Assembly (NCBI RefSeq): GCF_001418335.1
Contig: NZ_LIPP01000053.1
Location: 1 to 45,179 of the forward strand
DNA from: Streptomyces aurantiacus
GTDB lineage: Bacteria > Actinomycetota > Actinomycetes > Streptomycetales > Streptomycetaceae
Direction: 5' to 3'
DNA length: 45,179 nucleotides
Shown in pieces: positions 8,585-16,432 of the stretch (position 1 is its first letter; every line of letters begins with the position of its first letter). A program made the position numbers and the translations under genes. The notes under the pieces are model-generated. The model saw nothing but the letters and a program-made list of their open reading frames with translations, searched no databases and was not told the origin of the DNA.

Positions 8585-8968
8585 GTGTCCAGAGCGACAG
8601 GGGCGTCCGGGAGTCTGCTCGGCGCCGGAGCCGTGATCAGCTGCCCGCACGGCGGGCGCGCGAGCACCACCACCACAGCCACCTCCGCCGTGCTCATGGA
8701 CGGCGTACCGGTCGCCACCGCCGGGCACGGCTACGTCGTCACCGGCTGCCCGCACACCGTCGACGGCGTGCCCGTGCCCTGCGTCTCCGTCCGCTGGACG
8801 GCCGACGGTGGGACAGGGGGGATGGACGGCACCGGCGGCAGCGGTGTCACCGTCGACGGCGCCGCCGTGCTGCTCGACACCTCCGCGGCCCAGTGCTTCA
8901 CGGCGGCCTTCGTGCCGCAGGGCCCGCCCGTCGTCCAGGCCGCGCCGCGAAAGGTGACCGTCCGATGA
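8585..8968 (+). CDS. PAAR-like spike tip protein
   Basis: This 127-residue protein has the compact, Gly/Val/Thr-rich composition of PAAR-type cones. Three Cys/His clusters, ISCPHGGRA (near residue 20), TGCPHTV (near 56) and PVPCVSV (near 66), are positioned like the metal-coordinating residues that sharpen PAAR tips. It starts at GTG 8585 after a purine-rich RBS (GGGGGACG). It lies directly after the OB-fold spike gene and its stop overlaps the ATG of the gp25-like gene (ATGA 8965-8968). A PAAR family assignment is inferred from size, Cys/His pattern and position. Confidence 0.72.
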   Translation: MSRATGASGSLLGAGAVISCPHGGRASTTTTATSAVLMDGVPVATAGHGYVVTGCPHTVDGVPVPCVSVRWTADGGTGGMDGTGGSGVTVDGAAVLLDTSAAQCFTAAFVPQGPPVVQAAPRKVTVR

Positions 8969-9363
8969 GCCCACGCACCCGCCCAGGCGCCCGCCCGCGT
9001 TCCGACATCGCGTTCCCCTTCCGGGCCGACCGCCGGGGCCGTACCGCGCACGCGCGCCACGACGCACACGTCCGCGACCTCATCGAACAGGTGCTGTTCA
9101 CCAGCCCCGGTGAGCGCGTCATGCGCCCCGACTTCGGCTGCGGACTGCTCGACCTGGTGTTCGCGCCCAACAGCCCCGAACTCACCAGCACCCTCGAACT
9201 GTCCGTGCAGGCCGCCCTGCAGCGCTGGCTCGGCGACCTCGTCGACGTGGAGGCCCTCGACGTGGCCGGCGAGGACGACACCATCCGGGTCCATCTCTCC
9301 TACGCCGTGCGCTCCACCGGGACGCGCCGCGACGACGTCTTCGAAGGGAGGGCCGCCGCATGA
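8965..9363 (+). CDS. gp25-like baseplate wedge protein (GPW/gp25 family)
   Basis: The protein is 132 residues from the ATG at 8965, which overlaps the preceding stop. It contains DIAFPFRADRRGRT, an amphipathic helix (RHDAHVRDLIEQVLFTS) and the family hallmark PGERVMRPDFGCGL, followed by a helix (LELSVQAALQRWL). gp25 homologues seed polymerisation of the contractile sheath from the baseplate and contact the gp6-like wedge. The stop codon overlaps the start of the wedge gene (ATGA at 9360-9363). A longer upstream start at 8893 is possible but would run deep into the PAAR-like gene and lacks conserved sequence. Confidence 0.9.
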   Translation: MSPRTRPGARPRSDIAFPFRADRRGRTAHARHDAHVRDLIEQVLFTSPGERVMRPDFGCGLLDLVFAPNSPELTSTLELSVQAALQRWLGDLVDVEALDVAGEDDTIRVHLSYAVRSTGTRRDDVFEGRAAA

Positions 9364-12300
9364 GCAGCACGGCCCCGACCACGACCGCCTCCCGGCGGAG
9401 CAAGGTGAGAGCCGCCCAGCTCAACGGAGTCGACGCCGTCGAGGTCAGCGACGACGGGCTCACCCTCACCGTCACCTTCCTCGGCAAGGCCCCGCACGGC
9501 CTGTGCGCCGAGAACGTACGCATCGACGGCGGCCGCCGCGTCACCAGCCCCACCAGTTCCACCGGCCCCACCGGTCCTACCAACCCCACCGACATCACCG
9601 CCGTGGACATCAGCGTCGAGCGCGAGGAGGACCCCGAGCTCGACGACCGGCTGTACGTCACCCTCGACCGGGCGGGCGACACCTCCCGCTACTGCCTCTC
9701 CCTGGTGGAGACCGACCCGTACGGGCGCCCGGGGACCGAACCCTTCCGAGGGTTCGACCAGCGCTACCACCGGGCCTCCTTCTCCTTCCGGCCGGACTGT
9801 CCGACGCCCTTCGACTGCGCGGACGGACCCGAGAGGGAACGGGACTTCCCCGCGGCACCCGTCGTCGACTACACCGCCCGTGACTACGACACCATCCGCA
9901 AACTGCTCCTCGACCGGCTCGCACTCACCACCCCCGACTGGATCGAGCGCAACCCCGCCGACCTGGGCATGACGCTCGTCGAGATGCTCGCCCACACCGG
10001 CGACCAGATCAGCTACCAGCAGGACGCCGTCGCCACCGAGGCGTACCTCGACACCGCGCGCCGCCGCGTCTCGGTCCGCCGGCACGTCCGCCTCATCGAC
10101 TACGCGATGCACGACGGCTGCAACGCCCGCGCCTACGTCACGGTGGAGACCGCCGGCGAACACACCCTGCTCCCGGGCACGTACCGCTTCGCCTCCGTCG
10201 ACGTACGTGCCCTCGACCCGCACGACAGGCCGGAACCCGGCACGGTCATCGACGACGGGGACCTCGCCGAACTCGACGAGCGCGGCTCCGTCGAAGTCTT
10301 CGAACCGGTCGCGTCCGCCGACCCGCTGGAGCTGCGGGCCGCCCACAACGCGATCCGGCTGTGGAGCTGGGGCAGCGAGGTGCGCTCCCTGCCCAAGGGC
10401 GCGACCGCCGCGACCCTGCGCGACGAGTGGCGCGACCCGGAGACCTGCGAGGAACGCCGACTCGGGCTGCGGCCCGGCGACCTGATCGTCCTGGAGGAGG
10501 TGAAGGGGCCGCGCACCGGCACTCCCGGCGACGCCGATCCCACCCACCGGCAGGCCGTACGGCTGACCTCGGTCACCCCTGCCGTCGACCGGATCGAGGA
10601 CCAGCCGGTCCTGGAGGTCACCTGGGCCGCCGAGGACGCGCTGCGCTTCCCGCTGTGCCTCGCCACGCGCGGCGGACGCGACTGCGAGGCGGTGGAGGAC
10701 GTGACGATCGCCCGGGGCAACGTCGTCCTCGTCGACCACGGCCGCTCACTGAACTGGTGCGGCGACGGCCTCCCGGAGACGGTGACCGTGCCGCCCGCCC
10801 CCGCCGTCGTCGGCTCCTGCGCCGCCCCGGCGTTCGGCTGCGCCGACCGCGACGAGGGCAACGCACCCGCCCGCCTCATCAACTCCCTGACGGACAAGGC
10901 GGAGTGCGGCGACCCGCTCACCCCCGACGACGTCCGCGAGCTGTTCGACGTCGTGGGCGAGGCCGCGACCGTACGTGCCGGTCTCGGCCTGGAACTCACC
11001 GGCCGGCGGCACGGACGCGGCGGTACGGGGGAGGCGGGACGGGTCGTGCCCGGCACCGCGTACGCCCAGGCCGCGGCCCTGCGCACCCTGCTCGCCCAGT
11101 CCGTGTACCCGGGCATCGCACCCCGTTTCCGGCCGCTCCTCGGCCGCTCGCCCGTCACCCAGGCCGTGCCCTTCCCCGACCCCAGGGCCGTCGCCACCGG
11201 CCAGGCCGAGCGGCTCGCCGCCGTCCCGGGCCGGGTCGAGCAGCGCCTCACCGAACTGTGGCGCAGCGCCCGCGACCGCGACGGGCTCGGCGAAGGGGAG
11301 ATCGCCGAACTCACCGTGCTCTACGGCCTGAAGGTCCTGGAGCGACTCGAACTGCGCCGCCACCCGGTACGCGCCCTACGTGAACTCCTCTTCCGCAGCG
11401 ACCGGTTGCTCGACGCGAAGCTCCGGCGCGTCGAGGTGCTCGCGGCGCGGGCCCGCGCGGGTACGGTCCTCGACGGGCACATCGCCTGGGAGATCGCACA
11501 CAGTTGGGGCCCCGCGTACGCGGACGGGCTGCACCCGGACGAGCAGGTCCTGCGCGGCCCCGCCACGGCGGCGCTGCGTCACGACCCGCGCCAGGCACTC
11601 CCCGCTGTCCGGCTCCACGACGGCGACCTGACCTGGGAGCCGCGCCGCGATCTGCTCGACAGCACCGCCCGTGACCGGCACTTCGTCGGCGAACTGGAGG
11701 ACGACGGACGCCTCGCCCTGCGCTTCGGCGACGGCCGCCACGCCGCCCGGCCTGCCCCCGGCACGCGGCTCGAACTCCGCTACCGGCTGGGCGGCGGCAT
11801 CGCGGGCAACGTGGGCGCGGAAGCCATCAACCACCTGGTCGTCTGCGACGACGGCAACGGCAACGGCAATCACGACCACGACCACGAGGAACCGCCGGTG
11901 GCCGGTGTGCGCAACCCGCTGCCCGCCGTGGGCGGCACGGAGCCCGAACCGGTCGAGCAGGTACGCCAGTTGGCCCCACTCGACCTGCGCCGCACCCGCC
12001 TGCGCGCCGTCACCGCGGACGACTACGCGGCCCTCGCCTCCGTCCTGCCCGGCGTCCAGCGGGCCGCCGCCACGATCCGCTGGACCGGCAGCGGCCGGGA
12101 AGCCCACGTCGCCGTGGACGCGTACGGCGACGGGGCACCCTCGGCGGCGCTGCTCGCCGAGGTCACCCAGGCCCTGGAGGCGTACCGGCGCATCGGCCAC
12201 GACCTCGTGGTCGGCGCGGCCCGCCAGGTGCCGCTCGACATCGCGCTGCGGGTCTGCGCCAGGCCCGGCCACCAGCACGGGCAGATCCTGGCCGAGCTGT

Positions 12301-12593
12301 ACCGCGTACTCGGCCGGGGCCGCCTGCCCGGCGGGCGGCTCGGCTTCTTCCACCCGGACGCGCTCACCTTCGGCGAACCGGTCAGGATCAGCCGCCTGGT
12401 CGCCGTCGCGGCGGCCGTGCCGGGCGTCGAGAGCGTCCACGTCACCCGCCTGCGAAGGCTGTTCCACGAGGACCGCGGAGAGAGGGAGGACGGCGTGCTG
12501 CGGCTCGGCCCGCTGGAGGTCGCCACCTGCGACAACGACCCCGACCGACCGGAGAACGGCCGGTTGGCGATATCCCTCGGAGGCGCCCGATGA
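9360..12593 (+). CDS. Baseplate J / gp6-like wedge protein (Afp11-like, large)
   Basis: This 1077-residue protein matches the large 'putative baseplate assembly protein' family found in eCIS. An extra N-terminal beta domain (about 1-160) contains a Thr/Pro-rich linker (TGPTGPTNPT). The core starts at VVDYTARDYDTIRKLLLDRL, followed by the conserved GMTLVEMLAHTGDQISYQQD (about 205-224) and ARRRVSVRRHVRLIDY. Later come a beta-rich region with LRFGDGRHAARPAPGT, the YRLGGGIAGNVGAEAIN motif of Baseplate_J proteins, and ALASVLPGVQRAAATI. Between these lies an Asp/Asn/Gly/His-rich loop near residue 840. It forms the iris of the wedge. Both ends overlap neighbours through ATGA, giving tight stoichiometric coupling. 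Confidence 0.88.
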   Translation: MSSTAPTTTASRRSKVRAAQLNGVDAVEVSDDGLTLTVTFLGKAPHGLCAENVRIDGGRRVTSPTSSTGPTGPTNPTDITAVDISVEREEDPELDDRLYVTLDRAGDTSRYCLSLVETDPYGRPGTEPFRGFDQRYHRASFSFRPDCPTPFDCADGPERERDFPAAPVVDYTARDYDTIRKLLLDRLALTTPDWIERNPADLGMTLVEMLAHTGDQISYQQDAVATEAYLDTARRRVSVRRHVRLIDYAMHDGCNARAYVTVETAGEHTLLPGTYRFASVDVRALDPHDRPEPGTVIDDGDLAELDERGSVEVFEPVASADPLELRAAHNAIRLWSWGSEVRSLPKGATAATLRDEWRDPETCEERRLGLRPGDLIVLEEVKGPRTGTPGDADPTHRQAVRLTSVTPAVDRIEDQPVLEVTWAAEDALRFPLCLATRGGRDCEAVEDVTIARGNVVLVDHGRSLNWCGDGLPETVTVPPAPAVVGSCAAPAFGCADRDEGNAPARLINSLTDKAECGDPLTPDDVRELFDVVGEAATVRAGLGLELTGRRHGRGGTGEAGRVVPGTAYAQAAALRTLLAQSVYPGIAPRFRPLLGRSPVTQAVPFPDPRAVATGQAERLAAVPGRVEQRLTELWRSARDRDGLGEGEIAELTVLYGLKVLERLELRRHPVRALRELLFRSDRLLDAKLRRVEVLAARARAGTVLDGHIAWEIAHSWGPAYADGLHPDEQVLRGPATAALRHDPRQALPAVRLHDGDLTWEPRRDLLDSTARDRHFVGELEDDGRLALRFGDGRHAARPAPGTRLELRYRLGGGIAGNVGAEAINHLVVCDDGNGNGNHDHDHEEPPVAGVRNPLPAVGGTEPEPVEQVRQLAPLDLRRTRLRAVTADDYAALASVLPGVQRAAATIRWTGSGREAHVAVDAYGDGAPSAALLAEVTQALEAYRRIGHDLVVGAARQVPLDIALRVCARPGHQHGQILAELYRVLGRGRLPGGRLGFFHPDALTFGEPVRISRLVAVAAAVPGVESVHVTRLRRLFHEDRGEREDGVLRLGPLEVATCDNDPDRPENGRLAISLGGAR

Positions 12594-15500
12594 GCGACGA
12601 CGACCGCAACGACTGCACCTGCGGCGGCGCGTGCGGCGGTCATGACGAGCGCCTCGCCCCCGCCCCGCTCCACAACCCTCCCGGCCGCACCGCCCTCGAC
12701 TACCGCGTGGGCGAGTACGGCTCCTTCCTGGCCGCCCTGCGCGACCGGCTCGCCTCACCCGCGTACCCGGCGCTCGGAGGCCTGACCGTCCGCACCCCGG
12801 ACGACCCGGCGATCGGCCTGCTCGACGCCACCGCCGTCCTCGGCGACCTGCTCACCTTCCACTCCGAGCGGATCGCCGACGAGGCCTATCTGCGTACGGC
12901 CGACGAGTACCGCTCGCTGGCGCTGCTCGGCCGGCTGGTCGGTCACCGGCCGCGTCCGGGCGTCGCCGCCGCCACCCATCTGGCGTACAGCCTCGAACGC
13001 GATCCGCGCGCCGAGACCCTGCCCGTGGTGATCCCGCGGGGCGCGCGCAGCCACAGCGTGCCCGCGTCCGCCGACGAGGAGTCGCAGACCTTCGAGACGA
13101 GCCGCGACCTGACGGCCCGCTGGGACTGGAACGAGCTGAAGGTCCGGCGCCGCCGCCCCTCCCTCGTCACCCCGCAGGACCTGGAACGCCGGTCCGAGCT
13201 CTTCGTCGAAGGCACCGCCAACTCCCTCGCGGTCGGCGACCCGTTGCTGTTCGTCTTCGGTGAACAGGCAGGCGCGCAGCGGCTGCTGCTGCCCGTGGCG
13301 AGCGTCCGCATCGACCGGGACGACGAGATCACCGCGATCGGTCTGCCCCGGTCGGCCCCGCCCACCTTCAGGGAACTCGTCGATGAGGTACGCCGCTGGA
13401 CCGCCGAGCCCGCGGCCCCCGGCGAGCCCGGCGAGGAACCGCCCACCCCGGAGGTGCCCAACCCGCGCCCCGTCAGCCGCCTGATCGAGGACTTCGACGA
13501 CCAGGTCCTCGCCCCACTGCGCGCCGACCTGGACGCGATCGGCACGCCGGAGAGCCTCGCGGCCCGGCTCGCCGAGCCCGTCGCCCGCCTCGGCGAGGCC
13601 CAGGTCCTCGCGACACCGTACGACGACGTGGCGGCCTGGTTCGAACAGCTGGAGGCCGTACTGGCCGAACTCGCCGAGCGCGCACTGGAGTTGGCCCCCT
13701 CGCAGCCGGTGCCTCCACCGGACGACCAGGACCCGACGGCAGCAGCGGGCCGGGACCGGACGGCAGCAGGAGACCAGGCCCCCGCCACGGCAATGGCGGC
13801 GGCCCAGATTCAGGAACCGGCCTCGGCCTCGGCAACCGGCCGTCGCGCCGCCGCCCTGGACGCCCTCGGCACCGTCCTGCCCGCTCTCCGCGCCCGCGGC
13901 CGGGCACCCGCACCCTCCACCGGGGCCGGGCCCCGGCGCCCGGGCGCGGACACGGCCCGGCTGCTCTCGGTCCTCGACCCCGGTCTGACCGGCCTCTACC
14001 CGGCCTGGCGCACGGCCGCCGCGCCCGGCACCCCGCAGCTCCTGCGCGAGCTCCTCGCCCTGCGCGTGACCGCCGCACCCTTCGGCGCGATGGCCCCGCT
14101 CAAGCCCGTCCAGGACGACCGGGGCCGGGTCATCCGCACCGCGGACTGGCCGCTCACCGGCGCCGTCCTCGTCAGCATGCGCGTCGTGTTCGACACGGCG
14201 GGCAGGACCCCGGTACGGGCGGAGTTCCAGTACGTCGAGGGCAGCAGCTCCGACCAGCGCGCCGAGAACCTCCCGGCCACGACACCGGTCACCTTCCGCC
14301 TGGGCACCGGCGAGGTGGACCTGTCCACCCCCGCGGACCGGCCGCCGGGCGTCACCGCGGTGCTCCGTTCCGGCCTGCCCGAGCGGACGCTCACCGTGTC
14401 CCGCCCCGACGAGGACGGCCTGGTCCAGGTGGGCGTGGACAACGGCACCTCCGAACAGGTCACCCTGCGACCGGGCGTCCCCGAGCGGTTCACGCACGGC
14501 GAGTACGAGGTCAGCCTCACGTACACCGTGGGCAGCGCCGCCCCGAACGTGGAAGTGGTCATCGCCTCCAAGCCGGCGCCCGCGAACCGCCGCGTCCTCC
14601 AGCTGGACTCGGTGCGCGACGGCATCACGGTCGGCAGCTGGGTGGCGATCCAGCGCCCCACCAAGGGAGCCGAGGGAGCCGAGGGAGCCGAGGGAGGCAT
14701 CCCGGGCGACGCGCGCCTCGCGTACGTCACCACGAAGGTCGTGGCGGCGCGGACGGCCGCGTACACCAACTACGGCATCACAGGCCGGGGCACCGAACTC
14801 GTCCTGGCCGACCCGTGGCTCGACGAGTTCGACGTCCTGCTCTCGCACATCCGCGACACCACCGTCCACGCGGCGGGCCAGCCGCTGCGCCCCGCCGACG
14901 AACCGCTCGGCGAGGACGTGCACGGCAACGAGATCGAACTCGCCGAGCTGTACGACGGGTTGCGGCCCGGCCGCACACTGATCGTCGAGGGGGAGCGCGG
15001 CGACCTGCCCGGCACGGCCGCCGTACGGGCCACGGAGGTCGTCACCGTCGCCACCGCCGAGCCCGCGATCGACCCCCGGCTCCCGGGCGACCACGTCCAC
15101 ACCGAGCTGACGCTCACCGCGGACCTCGCCCACCGCTACCGCCGCGCGAGCGTGCGCGTCCTCGGCAACGTCGTCGAGGCGACACACGGCGAGACCCGCG
15201 ACGAGGCGATCGGCGGCGGCGACTCGGACCGCGTGAACCAGACGTTCGCGCTCTGGCAGGCGCCCCTCACCTGGCTCGCCGACGACAACCCCCTCGGCGC
15301 CGCCCCCGTCCTGGAGGTCAGGGCCGACGGCGTGCTCTGGCACGAGGTCGACAGCCTCGCGGGGCGCGGCCCGCGCGACCGCGTCTACATCACCGGCACC
15401 GCCGCCGACGGCCGCACCACCGTGACCTTCGGAGACGGCGTCCACGGCGCCCGCCTGCCCAGCGGCCACGAGAACATCCGCGCCCGCTACCGCTTCGGCA

Positions 15501-16432
15501 CCGGCAGGGCCGCCAATGTCGCCGCAGGACGCGTCACCCAGGCCCTCACCAGGCCCCTGGGCGTCTCCGCGGTCACCAACCCGCGCCCGGCCACCGGCGG
15601 TGCCGACGCGGACGGACCCGCCCTGACCCGGCGCACCATCCCACTCGCCGTCTCGGCCCTCGACCGGCTGGTGTCGGAGAGCGACTACGAGGATTTCGCC
15701 CGCTCCCGGGCCGGCATCGGACGGGCCGCCGCACGCGAACTCTTCGACGGCCGGCGGCGGGTGCTGCACGTCACGGTCGCCGGCACGGACGACGTGCCCC
15801 TCGCGGGCGACGGCGGCGACTCGCCGCTGCTGGACGCCCTGCGCGGCGCGCTCACCGAGTACGGCGACCCGAACCTCCCGGTCCGCGTGGACGCCCGTGA
15901 ACTCGTCGCGCTCCTCGTGTCCGCGAAGGTGAAGGTGGCGCCCGACCACACCTGGGAGATCGTCGAACCCCGGCTGCGCCAGGCCCTGCTACGTCGACTC
16001 GGTTTCGAGGGAAGGGAGTTGGGGCAGCCCGCCCGGCTCTCCGACATCCTGGCCACGGCCCACCAGGTGCCCGGTGTCGACTACGTGGACGTCGACGTGT
16101 TCACCGGCGTGCCCGCCTCCACGACCGCCGAGGAGCTCACGCGGCTCCTCGCGAACCCCGGCCTGCCGAGGGCATCGGTCCCGGCGCGTGCGGCGACGTA
16201 CGACGAGAAGACCCACACCGTCCGCGCGAAGGACGGCGAGACGCTGTCGGAGATCTGCGCCCGGTACGGCGTCCCGCTCGCCGAACTCCTGCGCCTCAAC
16301 CCCGACATCGCCGACACCCGCCGCCTGGCGAAGGGCCGTTCGGTGTACGTCTTCCGCGGCATCCGCCCGGCCCAGCTCGCGCTGCTGTCGCCGAAGGCCG
16401 CGGACACCCTGATTCTGACGGAGGTCAAGTGA
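12590..16432 (+). CDS. Second large baseplate J-type wedge protein (Afp12/gp7-like) with C-terminal LysM
   Basis: This 1280-residue protein is paralogous in plan to the preceding wedge. It has a short Cys-rich N-terminus (CTCGGACGGH), then GLLDATAVLGDLLTFHSERI and RRLVGHRPRPG-like helices, and a long beta-rich middle. A Gln/Ala/Pro-rich linker spans about residues 370-450. The C-terminal Baseplate_J block contains RTTVTFGDGVHGARLPSG and YRFGTGRAANVAAGRV. Unusually it ends with a LysM-like domain (HTVRAKDGETLSEICARYG, LLRLNPDIADTRRLAKG; about residues 1205-1250). An imperfect triple repeat (GAEGAEGAEGG) interrupts a surface loop near residue 700. Start and stop overlap neighbouring genes. Confidence 0.85.
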   Translation: MSDDDRNDCTCGGACGGHDERLAPAPLHNPPGRTALDYRVGEYGSFLAALRDRLASPAYPALGGLTVRTPDDPAIGLLDATAVLGDLLTFHSERIADEAYLRTADEYRSLALLGRLVGHRPRPGVAAATHLAYSLERDPRAETLPVVIPRGARSHSVPASADEESQTFETSRDLTARWDWNELKVRRRRPSLVTPQDLERRSELFVEGTANSLAVGDPLLFVFGEQAGAQRLLLPVASVRIDRDDEITAIGLPRSAPPTFRELVDEVRRWTAEPAAPGEPGEEPPTPEVPNPRPVSRLIEDFDDQVLAPLRADLDAIGTPESLAARLAEPVARLGEAQVLATPYDDVAAWFEQLEAVLAELAERALELAPSQPVPPPDDQDPTAAAGRDRTAAGDQAPATAMAAAQIQEPASASATGRRAAALDALGTVLPALRARGRAPAPSTGAGPRRPGADTARLLSVLDPGLTGLYPAWRTAAAPGTPQLLRELLALRVTAAPFGAMAPLKPVQDDRGRVIRTADWPLTGAVLVSMRVVFDTAGRTPVRAEFQYVEGSSSDQRAENLPATTPVTFRLGTGEVDLSTPADRPPGVTAVLRSGLPERTLTVSRPDEDGLVQVGVDNGTSEQVTLRPGVPERFTHGEYEVSLTYTVGSAAPNVEVVIASKPAPANRRVLQLDSVRDGITVGSWVAIQRPTKGAEGAEGAEGGIPGDARLAYVTTKVVAARTAAYTNYGITGRGTELVLADPWLDEFDVLLSHIRDTTVHAAGQPLRPADEPLGEDVHGNEIELAELYDGLRPGRTLIVEGERGDLPGTAAVRATEVVTVATAEPAIDPRLPGDHVHTELTLTADLAHRYRRASVRVLGNVVEATHGETRDEAIGGGDSDRVNQTFALWQAPLTWLADDNPLGAAPVLEVRADGVLWHEVDSLAGRGPRDRVYITGTAADGRTTVTFGDGVHGARLPSGHENIRARYRFGTGRAANVAAGRVTQALTRPLGVSAVTNPRPATGGADADGPALTRRTIPLAVSALDRLVSESDYEDFARSRAGIGRAAARELFDGRRRVLHVTVAGTDDVPLAGDGGDSPLLDALRGALTEYGDPNLPVRVDARELVALLVSAKVKVAPDHTWEIVEPRLRQALLRRLGFEGRELGQPARLSDILATAHQVPGVDYVDVDVFTGVPASTTAEELTRLLANPGLPRASVPARAATYDEKTHTVRAKDGETLSEICARYGVPLAELLRLNPDIADTRRLAKGRSVYVFRGIRPAQLALLSPKAADTLILTEVK

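Noticed and set aside
12755..15949. 1064-codon minus-strand open frame
   Set aside because: Antisense shadow of the second baseplate-J gene, whose plus-strand frame has clear family motifs; no recognisable domain on the minus strand.
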